A DNA stretch of 64,000 nt from Muraenolepis orangiensis. Lineage: Eukaryota; Chordata; Actinopteri; Gadiformes; Muraenolepididae. Under the pieces are notes generated by a model that saw only the letters and a program-made list of their open reading frames with translations, had not been told where the DNA came from and made no database searches. Below, in pieces: positions 1-26,064 of this stretch (position 1 is the first letter of the stretch; each line of letters starts with the position of its first letter). A program made the translations under genes and the position numbers. The DNA is taken from the NCBI GenBank assembly GCA_027704905.1, contig CM051002.1, forward strand, positions 18,346,227 to 18,410,226. Reading direction: 5' to 3'.

Positions 1-382
1 CCTAAGGCCATCAGTGATCTGACCAGTAAACCCTTTCTCAGGGACTGCAGACATTTGTGCATAATTATTGGACAGATTATTCATATACTGTATATATGTA
101 TCTACCTATAACGTATCTATATTTATATATACATAATATGTATATCCTGTATTTCCCTAAATACTTTTTAGTATATTCTTATTTACCACATCAGCATTTC
201 ACTCAGCATACAAAACATGTATGATCATTTCACAGATAAAGCATTTGAATCTTGAATCTTGAATCCTGTTTCAGAGGAGAGAAGGCCCCCTAGGGAGCCT
301 CCAGGGCTGCACCACCGAGAGCTTGACGAAGAGAAGGGAGGAGGATCATCATGTGCCTCCGATGCTCACTGTGTGTTGTTAC

Positions 383-13840
<13,458 letters not shown>

Positions 13841-13934
13841 CTCCTCTAGTCAGCGGAGGCGGCCGACAGGGACAACAGGTTACCGCCGGCTGGGGTGACG
13901 GCCCGGTCACATCCTCAGGACCGACCACTAGTGC
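13841..13934 (-). other. mst1r: mst1r 5' untranslated part of the first coding exon
   Basis: On the minus strand a pyrimidine tract ending in ctccag precedes position 13934, so the start codon exon begins there with about 94 nt of leader. This implies at least one upstream non-coding exon, which I could not place. An in-frame stop sits nine bases before the ATG. Confidence 0.6.
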
Positions 13935-14112
13935 CTGGAGAAGAGAAAACGAAAAGCTCAAAACAGTTCCTAGAAATAGCTGGCCGTGATGCTGCTGCCA
14001 GAGCGTCAGTCCGAGGCTATGGCAAAAACCAACAACGCTTTTACTGACTCACCACAACTGGCAGGCGGTTGATCTGATAAGAGGACAGCGGCTGGTTGTT
14101 GCATATGATGCA

Positions 14113-14676
14113 TCATGGTCTAATCGGTATGAAACATCACTCCACCATAGGATAGTCATGGTTTAATGTGTATGAAACATCACTCCACCATAGGATAGTC
14201 ATGGTTTAATGTGTATAAAACATCACTCCACCATAGGATAGTCATGGTTTAATGTGTATGAAACATCACTCCACCATAGGATAGTCATGGTTTAATGTGT
14301 ATAAAACATCACTCCACCATAGGATAGTCATGGTTTAATGTGTATGAAACATCACTCCTCCATAGGATAGTCATGGTTTAATGTGTATAAAACATCACTC
14401 CACCATAGGATAGTCATGGTTTAATGTGTATAAAACATCACTCCACCATAGGATAGTCATGGTTTAATGTGTATGAAACATCACTCCTCCATAGGATAGT
14501 CATGGTTTAATGTGTATAAAACATCACTCCACCATAGGATAGTCATGGTTTAATGTGTATAAAACATCACTCCACCATAGGATAGTCATGGTTTAATGTG
14601 TATGAAACATCACTCCACCATAGGATAGTCATGGTTTAATGTGTATGAAACATCACTCCACCATAGGATAGTCATG
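14113..14676. repeat. 43-bp minisatellite, about 13 copies
   Basis: The unit starts gaaacatcactccaccatag and ends ggtttaatgtgtat; copies differ mainly at g/a after gtgtat and at cacc/ctcc. Confidence 0.96.
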
Positions 14677-15254
14677 TCGTTGGGTTCTACAGAGACCGTT
14701 TTCGCTTTGGACTTTTCAACCCGAGTCACGTCCTTGACATGAAGGTTAAATGAAGGCGGGATTGGGATTCAGAAGTGATGTGAAATCAGTTAAATCAATG
14801 GCCTTCGTGATGGTTCACTATTGTCGATTGAGGATGTAAAAATAACATTTGGTAGTTGTAGTTCCTTAAGCCTGATGTATCGGCAGTGAAGGTACACAGT
14901 ACACCTGGTCTCCCCTGATCCTCGTCCCAACAGAAGCAGCAGAGTGGATTATTAACTTTGCATTCAAAGTTCCTTCTGTCCCTACTTGGTATTCCTGTCA
15001 CAGCCTCTACGTGCCCTCCTGGGAGGGGGGGGAAGATGTACACGGGTCAAAGGTCACGCAGCACGCATCTCATATAGCCAGCCACGTGAAGCAAAAGGGA
15101 ACGTTCTGAAACATTGTTGAAGAATTTAAAATCAGTCGTCCAATTTGGGCGGGTCGCAAGTAACACTGCAGCAACGCTGAGCAAAATGTGTTTATGTGGC
15201 ATCCTCAAATCTGGTATCTCAAATCTTATACAACTAACAGCTTCCCAACTATGA

Positions 15255-15411
<157 letters not shown>

Positions 15412-16617
15412 GTCTCCACAACATCAATAATTCATAGATTCCCACCACTGAAGTGTTACAGTTTAACATTTGCTACTCGCTACTCGTGTAAAACCATTTG
15501 CGGTTAGAGTTCCAGGCCACCAAGACATGGGCCCACATATTAATGGCACTGATTGACTTTTACATGTTCATGGATAATAAGGCAAAGGGCTTGAAATGGA
15601 CTTTCCACTCCTTTCTCTGCCTTCTTTCATCGCATGTCCCTTCATTACGCCATTTTCCCTGTGGTGCCTGTGGTATGTCGTAAATACGAATTTGTTATTG
15701 ACGACTTGCCGGGTTAAATAAAGGTCAAATCAAAAAGACACATAGCCCACTAAGTATAACGTACATGACAAGTTAGTGTTTCAACATACAAGCCGTCACA
15801 CATTTACATGTTAAGAGATATGAAGACAAATATAAAAATATATATTATATATATATAAATACTGAATAGAACTGCCTAGAATATATATATAATTACTGAA
15901 TAAGTCAAATCAGTGGGATGGTATTAGTTTGGACTAGTAAACCACAGTATAAATTAGATTATTATTGTCCAACATTAACCAACATGTTATGGATAATAAT
16001 GATACTGGTTTATGGTCATCTGTAATGAAAATACATGTTTCAGATCATGCCTTGCTCATGAGTACGTTGATGAATACAAATATATTTTCTATTTTCATTC
16101 TAGTAGTAGTTTATTTTAGCCTTCACAAATTAAGAATTCTACAAAAGTAAAACAACGGTCAGTTTGGGTTAAGGAGTATATCATTTAGAAGACCTAGACC
16201 TAATTGTTGTGAATTAAAGCAGAAATTTAAGGGAATGATGCCAACAGATGTAGTCTACATCCATCCCCATGTCCATGATGCGGTGGTGTGAGTCACTGGG
16301 ATGCACGTCAGTGGACTACAGTAGTTCAACATACATGGTAGACAATTAAGTGTTGACTACTCAATCAAACTCAACATTCGTTGAGGGACTCGGAAGTACT
16401 ATGCTATAGGAAATTGCCAATACAACACTCGGATCAGAAAGGGTAATGACATGTTTTACCTGTGCAGGTCAAAAGGATTGGCATGGCGCTGATCACAGCT
16501 TGTTCACCTAAATACTGGCCTGGTTCTTTTGTACCACGATACAAAGCAGCGTTTTCTCTCGAAGAGTTCTGTCTTGTACGTAGGAAAAACCGAGCATAAT
16601 TTTTCCTTGTTATAGAA

Positions 16618-16654
<37 letters not shown>

Positions 16655-17628
16655 GACTGAAGCGCAACCAAGTCCGCACCAGCGGAGCTTCGGACTCACT
16701 TCGGGCTCAGTTCGGTCTTCATCGGGAAGGCTCGGCCTCGACGCCCCGCCCCTTTCCTCAGCCTCTGACGCCCCGCCCCTTTCCTCAGCCTCTGACGCAC
16801 CACTGAAAGTGAATGTAAACTGGATCGTTTCTGGGCTAGAGACCGACCTGTTTGTTCTTGTTTACGATTGTGTGGTAGAAAAATAAAAATAGCCACATGT
16901 TTGGGCGTAGGCCTATGATTGGTTTAGCATATGAAACACATACCAAAATACAAAACAAAACATTTGCATGTCATTACATACCAATCATTTAGTGGATGCT
17001 TGTGTCCAAAGGGACTTACAATAAGGTCATTCAACATACAGTAAATAGGCAAGAGAACTACTAGTCAACAGAAATCAGACGTGTATTTCCTTCCTATCAA
17101 GCCTCCAAGAGCAGAACCAGTGCTCAGGTAAAAGTATGTTGGCTTCCTAGATGTTACACCATAAGTACATCAAACAGGGGACATGCCAAACAGTGAAGCC
17201 AACAGATATGAGATAATAAGCAAAAGCTAATAAACAAGCACTGGCCAACAAGAATTAGACCCCACAAGATGCAAGTGCTAAGCAAGTTCTGGATTTACAT
17301 TATTCATTTATTATTCATGATCATCATTCACAACTTGCAGTACAGCATCAATGGACACCGTACCAACCTCTAGTATCTTAAACACCTCTGTGGCCCAGTG
17401 GGTCATCTGTTAAGGAAGGCACTAATGGTAGCCTTCAGGCACACTGTGACGTTAATGTACTCATGGTACATGGCTTCTATCAAACTCAGCAGAACTGTAG
17501 TAGCATACAAACAATAGCACCTTTAGTTTACACAGTGCACACCGAGTTTTACCAATCCGTCACAGGTCGGTGAGGATTGCAGAGCTTGCTATGGAAATAT
17601 TGACTTAATGTTAAATCAAGTGTCAAAA

Positions 17629-17748
17629 GGCCTCGGGATCCCCCAGTCAGAGCTGGTCCATGTTGCTCAGGGAGAGGGAAGTTTGGAGTCCCCTGCTGAA
17701 GCTGCTACCTCCGCGACCCGATTACGGATAAGCGGGAGAAGATGGATG
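17629..17748 (+). mobile_element. 120-bp 3' end fragment of an RTE-type LINE
   Basis: From gcctcgggatcccccagtca to ggagaagatggatgg it matches the copy ending at 24217 except for a small indel, so it is a recent, heavily 5'-truncated insertion. Confidence 0.85.
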
Positions 17749-18278
17749 GCAATTCATGTAAGTAGTAATGTATTATTAGAATTTCATCACAAAATGACTA
17801 AAAGTGACATTCGTTATGGAATGGATTTCAAGTTAAAATAGGAATTAAAATATAAAATAGGCTTTTGGAACACCAAGAGCATCTTTTACATTTTTCTATG
17901 ATTTTAGGAATGCTCAAACAAGACATAATGTGTTGTTAGAAGTGTGTAATTTCCTTGTGCGTAGCAAAAAATGTAAAGGCAGACATTTTACTCCAACAAC
18001 ATATTAGCATATATTTGTGGCTACTATAAATCGAACTTTAACACTATTTAAAAGTACAAAAAAAACAATTCATAAAAAACAATTATGTTAAATCACTGCT
18101 TAGCTGTATCATAATTTTGTACCAGATGATACGCAGCTTATGCAAGTTTAACATTAGATGTGCCTTATCCAACGTGTTGAGCTTGTTATTTGACCCACCA
18201 CCCGTCTCTATTATCAGCAGATTAGATTTGATTCCAGATAAGACTCGGGTGTTGGGAGGTAAGGGGGGGGTCTAGGCC

Positions 18279-21200
18279 TCAGTAGGTGAGTGGGCTGAGG
18301 ATGAAGAGGCGGTCCTCCTCCCTCCTTATCCACTTCAGCAGCTTGTTGACTGCGGACACGGCCTGCACCTTGGTCCCCAGCGGCGTCAAGCAGAGGTAAA
18401 GTTCGAAGCCACTGGTCAACTGGGGAGGAGAGTGGAGGAAGGAAGGAAGGGAAGGACAGGTGACAACTAGTCTCGCAGATCAGACTTTAGATTTATATCT
18501 GAAGTCTGACGATGGACCAGCTCAGATCTGGGTGAACAGGCCTTTCTTTTGCTTCATATTTGTTAAACTGTAAAAAAGTGTAAACTGTAAAAACCGTGTG
18601 ACCTTGCAACTTTTTAGAGTTGTTGTTTTTAGAGAACAGTTTTAACTCGTAGTGTCCAGGGTGCTCTGACAAATACTCATACAAATAAGATGAAAATACT
18701 CTACTTGACGAGCAAAATGCTTGGTTCCTCATCGATAAAAAATTTATAATTCTAATTGGATGAAGCAGCAGCAGGCTTACCCATGCCATGAGGTTTTCGG
18801 TTTCCCCACAGCGGTAGATGGAGAGCAGGGGTCGGGTGGAGTGGTGGAGGCGGCTGTGGAGCTCCTGGTACAGGCCCATCAGCCTCTCCTGCTCCTCTTC
18901 CGACCGGTATCTCTCTGGGATCTCAGGACTGGAAAACAACAACACACTAAATACTCAATAGACCTCAGGAGCCCCAGGCTTGTTTTGAGATACATTAACT
19001 GTGTAACAATGGAACAATGCAAGTACAGCGCAAAAACATTACTGACCATGCAAAATAACCTATTTACAAAAAACATTTTTGCAGTGGAAATTTAGATTTT
19101 ATGGTGCAAAAAGTCCACATTAATCTTTAAAGCGTGACCTACCTGGTGTACAGCCCTGAGCTCTTAGACTTGTACAGGAAGTGCCGGAGCTCTGGAATGC
19201 CCACCTGATCCACTGAGTAACTGGGGGTCTTCACCGCCTCATTCAGGGCCTGGTAGGTATTGCGCTTGCGCAGCCTCTCCAGAAAGCGCTGCTTGCAGTC
19301 AGACAAGCTGAAGAAGTCCTCGCGGTCAGTGGACACCAGGATGAGGCATAGCTCGGACGCAGGCTCCAGGTAGGAGATGTGCGCGTGGAAGAAGCCAGCG
19401 GTGTTGAACTTTGGCAGACAGATGGGCGTCCAGCCTTCGCCGTCCCTGAAGGAGGAGGAGGAGGAGCACACCAGGTTGAAGACCAGGTGCAGGTCCATGT
19501 GGTGCAGGAACTGGTCCTTCTTCCTCACCAGTGTGACCAGGCGCTCCCCCGCCAGCAGGATGGAGAACACCAGGCTCTGGGCCTTAGCGGCCTGCAGGGC
19601 GGCAGACACCGCGTCCCGGATGGAGCTGGGCAGGGGCAGGCAGGTGACGGCGCTGAGCAGCAGGCCCGGGTCGCGGTCCAGCCGCCCCAGGAGGCTGTCG
19701 ATGAGGTGCTCGGAGCCGGCCAGCAGCCGCCTAAGGTCGTAGTTCTGCTTGCGCTGGAAGATGTGGTTGAGCTGGGTGAGGGTGAGCAGGCTGACGATCT
19801 GGTAGTAGATGTACTGGAGCTCCCGGATCAGCTCCTTGTCGGACTGGCAGGTGCGGGATACGGCCACCAGCACCAGAGGGCTCTTGCTGAGGAACACCAT
19901 ATTGTATCCATCTGAGGATAGTGGAAGAACACAGTTTTAAACCAGGAAACTCAACTTAAGTTAAGATAATACATTTAACACTAGAAATGCAGGTGTTACC
20001 GTAGCAAAACCAATGAGCGAAGATAGAATGAAAATAACATACAAATATGGAATATCTGCAGTTTATATCCATCCATGTACACAATACATCTAATAGAAAA
20101 AACAGAGGTCAAACTGTGATCTTTTTTTTACGTGCTTGCCATTCACCTGCGTGAATGGAGCGGATGATGTTCTTGTCGGCCTCCACCACCGAGACGAGGG
20201 CCATCATGACGCCCATGGTGCTCGACAGCGCCTCCTCTGTCCCGTAGCGAGAATAGATGGGTTTGCCCGCCTCGCTCAGCACAAACACGTGCTTCCGGTG
20301 GCTGCGCCAGCCCTCGCTGTAGATGTCTTCCTCCTTGGTCCGGCCCTCCGCCAAGGAGCTCCTCTCCTTGGCGGCCTGGAGACCCTTCTCAGAGGTCTCA
20401 GAGGTCTCAGAGGTCTCAGAGGACTCGGAGGTCGTCTCGGAGGAGCCGGCGTCGCCTTCGGCAACCGGCTGAGGCCCCCCCCGAGACTCTTCCTCCTCCG
20501 CCATCAGGTCCTCCATGGACCGGGAGTGGACGAACATGGCCGCCTGCTGACCTGCGCCTGTGGGAGGGTCAGACAAGAGCAGGTTACAAGGAACCCTTGT
20601 AACCTGAGGTCGTGAATGAAGGTGTAGAGAAATAAAGGTGAGGTATACAAAGTTGTTCTGAAAGAAGAACGTAATTTCACAGTTTTTAATCCGTGGCTTT
20701 ACCACACCACCACATTTGCAAATAAACATTTTTGGCAGCGATGGCAACACACACACACACACACAAAAGTTTACAATTGTTCCTCGCAGGAATACTTAAG
20801 GTCAACTTCACGGTGCCAAGCGTGTGGGACAGCCTCCAGCGGAGTGCTTCTTCCCCGATTCACCCCTTAGTATGAGGCAGTGGTGGCTCAACCATTATGT
20901 TATGAGATCACTTGTTTCAGCGGGAATTCCGAAAATGATCAATTAATTAGAAAAAGCAGCCATTTAATATGTTTCCACCGGCTTTCGGAGAACTACTCCG
21001 CACAGCTCCAAGATTCTTGCATAAGTTACCGGAGTTAGGTGTTTTATCTTATGTCTGGGATAGGAGGTTAGTTAATCTATATATGAAGGTTATGTTGCCA
21101 GTTATACATTTCAGCTGTTTGCCTAATTCAAACTAAGGCTTAAGAGTTGATCCACTATGCAAAACCATAAAGTCAACGGTGAGTATTCTGGTCATATTTT

Positions 21201-24200
21201 CAACAGCCGGGATAGCCATCCTCCTTGCTAACATGTCATTAGACATCCTCACTAACTTGTCCATTGTATAAACACACAATGTTGTGCAAAATGTTCCATT
21301 TGCATGGATTACACAGAATAACTATTTATGACCAGCGAATCTAAATGACCCATAAAAAAACCATTGTTTTGAAGCGGACAAGTAGCCTGTGTTCTTTATT
21401 TTTGTTTGTTTCTTTTTTTTAAATATTTAGTACCAGATATTTCTAATGACATTGTTTCTTACTTTACATTTTCAAAAATAATCACTTGGAAACTAGGACA
21501 ACACAAAGAACCTTACACACGTTTGAATATTTCACTGTTCTGAAGAACATCACATGATCCCAAACATCTTTCGTGTAACGTCAGAGGTCCAACTTGGTGT
21601 CGTGTAGCCATGCCCGCATCTCTGGTCCTAGGTCGAAGAGGCTGGCTTCCGAGGGTGGTCTATATAAGGGGCAGATGGTGATTATATGGTCGGCGGTCTG
21701 GTCAGGGTCACCGCACTCGCATGCCGCACTGTCCGCCAAGCCCCACGTCTTCATTGATGTTTTAAAGCGACCGACCCCAGTTCGTAGACGGTTCAGTGTG
21801 GTCCATTGCCGGCGTGATAGGTCGTCTCCTCCAATGGCGCCATCTCCTGGGTCCCAGATGTAACAGTGGATTCGGGAGGGCCCGGCTGACTCCCACTCCT
21901 GCTTCCAAGCTGCTGCCAACCATGCATCTCTGGAGATGTCTGGAGATGTCCTCAGAGGTGGAGTTGAGCATCTCTTGTGCTGCCTTGTTGTAGGGGTGGC
22001 GGGACTTGAGTCTGCTTGGAGGTGCTGGTGTTATTGTGGTGTTGTGCAGGATGTGCCAGTCATACTTTTGTGCCTTCCTGGCCAGGGCGAGGGTGGCAGC
22101 CTCCCGTCGGAGGCCGGCCGGTGCTATTCCCGTGAGGACTGGCAAGAGGGACACAGGGGTAGGCTTTAAGCATCCAGTTATTATTCGGAGGGAGGTATTG
22201 ATAGCCACGTCGACCTTTCTCGCATGAGGGCTTCTGCTCCAGACTGGGGCGCAGTATTCCGCTGCAGAGAAGACCAGGGCTTGGGTGGATATTCGCAGCG
22301 TCTTAGCGGAGGCTCCCCAGGTTGTTCCAGCGAGGCGGCGGATCAGCGCGACCCTGGATGTCACCTTGGCCTTGACTTCTTCCAGGTGTTGTTTGAAGGA
22401 TAATGTCCGATCCAGACGCACTCCAAGATACTTCGGGGCTTGCTGGACCTCCAGACATTTATTGTCAACGCGCACCTCAAGTTCCCTCCAGGCTTCTCTG
22501 GTGCTAAGGTGGTATGCCGCTGCGACTGATTTTCCGACGCTGAGCTGTAGACGCCACCTTCGAAGGTATGCTACCAGTGTGCCCATGTCTTCGTTAAGCC
22601 CCTCTTCCATCGCCTTCCACGTTGGTCGGCTCAGCATGATGGCAAGATCGTCTGCGTAGCCATACTTTCTGGATGCTGTATCAGGTAGGTCGTGGATGTA
22701 AACATTGAACAGCATCGGCGAGAGAACAGACCCCTGCGGTACCCCGTTCTTCAGTCTTCTGAGCCTACTGCACTGGCCACTGCTGGTCTGGAGGATGAAG
22801 CTGCGGTTGGAAAGTGTCTCCATGATGAACTTCACCATGTGGCGGTCCGGTATTGTCCTCAGCAGCTTCAGGTGGAGTCCCCGGTGCCACACGATGTCCC
22901 CAACATGATCCCAAACATGATCCCAAACATGAAACACAGCCCTGTTCTGGTCTGCACTGTATTCATGATGCTGCTGCACTACTGCTTTTCTTGCTTACTG
23001 CACAATTCAAATATGTAAATCATATCATCCATCAGTCACTTTTTATTGTGTACAGTATTTCCTGCCCGACTGCGCCTGTCATCATAACTCCCTACCTCTA
23101 CCTATAGTTTACATGTGTTCTTTACATACCTGTATGATAGCCATGTACATTTTTACTGCACTTACCGTATATATATTAATCTTGATACAACTGCATATCC
23201 CTGCTCACTACCTGCTGTATATACATTTAGATATGTTTATCCTGCCGATATAATTGCATACCCCTGCTCACTTTCTGTTTATACGTGTATACTTACCTGT
23301 ATATATATATACCTAATTAAATTCTGCCCATATCTCATACATACACTTTAAGTTATTTTAGATCTGTTTTTATACCTAGTAGACTGTCTTTACATCTTAT
23401 TTAACCACTGTTCATTATATATTACCATGTACCACTTTACTGTAACAGTTGCACTCTGGTTAGATGCCAGATTATTTAGCTGTACTGTACTTGTGTACAA
23501 TGTGCAATGACAATCAATTTGAATCTAATCTAATCACATCAAGTATAGTGTAATTTAAAGTATAAAGTATAGTACATAGTGTTGTTTATTGTACATAGTA
23601 TAGCATATCATAAGTAGTAAGGAGCGTAGAAAGGAGCCAGTTGAGGTGGTTCATCTAGTAAGGATGCTTCCTGGTCGCCTCCCGAGGGAGGTTTACCAGG
23701 CACATCCAACTGGGAAGAGACCACAGGGCAGACCGAGGTACAGGTGGGAGGAGACCACGGGGCAGACCGAGGTACAGGTGGGAAGAGACCACGGGGCAGA
23801 CCGAGGTACAGGTGGGAAGAGACCACGGGGCAGACCAAGGTACAGGTGGGAAGAGACCACAGGGCAGACCGAGGTACAGGTGGGAAGAGACCACGGGGCA
23901 GACCGAGGTACAGGTGGGAAGAGACCACGGGGCAGACCGAGGTACAAGTGGGAGGACACCACGGGGCAGACCGAGGTACAGGTGGGAAGAGACCACGGGG
24001 CAGACCGAGGTACAGTTGGGAAGAGACCACGGGGCAGACCGAGGTACAGGTGGGGTGATTACATCTCCACACTGGCCTGGGAACGCCTCGGGATCCCCCA
24101 GTCAGAGCTGGTCCATGTTGCCAGGGAGAGGGAAGTTTGGAGTCCCCTGCTGAAGCTGCTACCTCCGCGACCCGATTACGGATAAGCGGGAGAAGATGGA

Positions 24201-24709
24201 TGGATGGATGGATGTAGTATATAGTGTTGTTATAGTATAGTATTGTTTAGTATAGTGTATTATTGTATAGTTTAGTTATAGTATTGTTGTAGGAAAATTC
24301 ATACTGCAGGAGGGAAGGGGAGTAAGCCTTGCATTGTACTTGTTGGAAATGGAAGGCAGCAGAGCTCAGTCTGTTGGGACTTGGCTTGGGAACCAGAAGG
24401 TCGCCGAAGTCCCCGAAACACCTGGGCCCTGCCGAGGTGTCCTTGAGCAAGGCCCCAGACCCCTACCCTGCTCCCCGGGCAGCTGTATATACAATAGCTG
24501 CCCACTGCTCCTAGTACTAGGATGCAACTTTATGATAAATGGATATCGTGAAATCTATCTACGGGGTGTGTGTCGGCCTCACCCGGCTCCGTGCCCTCCA
24601 CCAGGCCCGGCGTGGGGCTGTCGCACCTCTCCACGCGGAGGCGCTCCACGGGCAGCGGGGGGGGCCCGTCCCACGACGCCCTGGAATGGGTGTGGACGTC
24701 TCCTTCCAT
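18279..24709 (-). CDS. mon1a: mon1a, Mon1 subunit of the Rab7 guanine nucleotide exchange factor
   Basis: Mon1 pairs with Ccz1 on late endosomes and vacuoles to activate Rab7 and release Rab5. Five coding exons: 24583-24709 (ATG at 24707-24709), 20147-20557, 19143-19911, 18781-18928 and 18279-18419. They join in phase to 531 residues; human MON1A is about 555. Seen: an acidic Ser/Glu-rich N-terminus, the first longin domain opening with HVFVLSEAGKP in exon 2, further longin domains across exon 3, and the conserved end DRLFILSPLTY. The exon 1-2 junction recreates EPGAGQ, also found in human MON1A, which supports the remote first exon. Intron 1 (about 4 kb) holds two retroelement fragments. An upstream non-coding exon is possible. 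The Met at 19876 is internal and not a start. Confidence 0.93.
21568..22908 (-). pseudogene. 5'-truncated jockey-like LINE reverse transcriptase in mon1a intron 1
   Basis: The open frame (to about 22979) carries the RT block NGVPQGSVLSPMLFNVYIHDLP, the catalytic box YADDLA and a C-terminal Cys/His segment (CECGDPDQTADHIITICP). The N-terminal RT fingers and any endonuclease are missing. The last part lies in another frame after a 10-bp tandem duplication at 21931-21950. Both ends abut catgatcccaaacat, a probable target duplication. The clade is judged from motifs only. Confidence 0.85.
22925..23530 (+). repeat. Dispersed fish repeat (tgcacaattc...atcatccatcagtcact)
   Basis: Shares gcacaattc plus catatcatccatcagtcact with 46140-46182 and a near match at 55311-55350. 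It ends near gacaatcaatttgaatctaatctaatc, a retroelement-like tail. Non-coding; family not named. Confidence 0.5.
23628..24217 (+). mobile_element. RTE-type LINE 3' end with internal 34-bp minisatellite
   Basis: Begins agaaaggagccagttgaggt, as in the LINE at 62268-64000, and ends cggataagcgggagaagatggatggatgg. It encodes the LINE C-terminus (MVHLVRMLPGRLPREV... and LLKLLPPRPDYG). Between them about 10 copies of a 34-bp unit (23705-24052) replace the single copy seen in the right-edge LINE. Lies in mon1a intron 1, opposite to the gene. Confidence 0.9.
24340..24535 (+). mobile_element. SINE-like dispersed repeat, plus copy
   Basis: Carries gaggtgtccttgagcaaggc, cagacccctaccctgctccc and agctgcccactgctcctagt, the block typical of fish tRNA-SINEs. 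A minus-strand copy is at 39840-39985. Confidence 0.65.
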
Positions 24710-25599
24710 CACCAGAGACACTCAGAGCAGGGTCTCACACCCAACAACGACCATAACTGGGAGACAATACAATAAAAGTAAATATATATATCATTTTTCA
24801 TTTGAATGATTATTTAGGTTTTGTTTTAAAAGTTAGTGAGCCCAACATGGCACGAGCGAAGAGTCGTTTCAAACCGACTAAATACAAAACGTTATTATTT
24901 GGACATAATAGTAATAATCAAAGTGTAGTAATAATAATAATAATAAGACACACTGTCCAATGTCCAAATGCGTCGTCACTGATCGGAGTTCAGATAACAA
25001 GCTGACACATGAGCTGAAGGCAGCTGTCATGTCTACCTTTAACACCATTAACTATTAACTATTAACTACCATTAACTATATGAACTATTAACTAACACCT
25101 CGCCAGATGTTCTGTTCGACTGGTTAATTCCGTGCATTTACAGAAATTAATGCATTTGCCTTTTTTGCGGACGATAACTGGATCCTTTCAGCGGACAGGC
25201 GAATATAAACTTCAAGGGAAATACTTTGTTCTTTCACGAGTTAGTTTACGGAAGTACCGCCGGGCATTATGGGATATGGTGTTCTTTCCTGAATCACGTT
25301 TCCCTGGCAATCGAAACCGGACGGTTCGTTCAGGCCATCCAAGCCACCCATTCTGTCAATAATATACAAAGTTACTCACTCCCAGCCCGCTTTATGAAAA
25401 TTTAAGTGTTTATTTTTATTTTTATTATAATTATTATCATTGCTTATGCGTGCGCCTCTTCAGAAGTGCAACAATAGGTTTGTTTGTATGCGAGTTGAGT
25501 TTTGATCATTAAGAATTAATCAATGACTTAATTAATTATTTATTTATTAATAAGTCAGTCGATTTGTTCCGGGTGGTGTGCAGATGTAGCTTTTAATAC

Positions 25600-25830
25600 A
25601 TCTATGAGGTGTAGTAGTTGACGAGTTTACGACCGGTACTTGAACGCCACCTAAGGGGCGGGGCCTAGTTTCGAACGCGTAGCGCGGAAACAGAAGCACA
25701 CAAGCGGCAGGTTGAGGACCGAGTCTACGGCTAATGGAACCGAACCCTCTGGCGAGGACTGACGCGTTCGGGGGGTTTAGTTACGGAAGATGACGCCACG
25801 ATGTACTCGCATGTGACTTTAATGTCAGGT
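25600..25830. promoter_or_regulatory. Putative shared promoter of mon1a (left) and traip (right)
   Basis: The two genes are divergent, with first coding exons about 1.36 kb apart. Within this gap lies a CpG-rich block with a GC box (aaggggcggggcct, about 25651-25664) followed by cgaacgcgtagcgcgg. A candidate traip leader exon would end near the aatgtcag/gtcagt donor at about 25828. Bidirectionality is inferred from the layout only. Confidence 0.4.
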
Positions 25831-26040
25831 CAGTATGGGTTCTCTTTGTGGAAGGTTCTAGGGAAAGGTAACACATTCGACGTAACGAGTGAAAGAAAGA
25901 TACACACACTCGGCCCCAGGTTTCGCGATACGTCACTCCAGCTCTCTTCCCCTGGAGGCTAGCTGCCTCTAACTGCCTCTAACTGAGCTAATAACAACAC
26001 ACCGTCGTCCATCATTGTGCTTGTGGTTGATTCTCTCCAG

Positions 26041-26064
26041 GTTCATCAGGTCACCTCTAATAAG
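26041..26064 (+). other. traip: traip 5' UTR portion of the start exon
   Basis: A ttctctccag acceptor ends at 26040, leaving 24 nt of leader before the ATG at 26065. An upstream non-coding exon is therefore expected. Confidence 0.55.

Noticed and set aside
14795..15043. 82-codon open frame on the minus strand
   Set aside because: No domain, splice support or recognisable homologue; probably chance or a decayed repeat.
19139..19900. MVFLSKSP as a mon1a start
   Set aside because: The upstream splice acceptor and the in-phase join to IRSIHA recreate the conserved SIHADGY segment, so this Met is internal.
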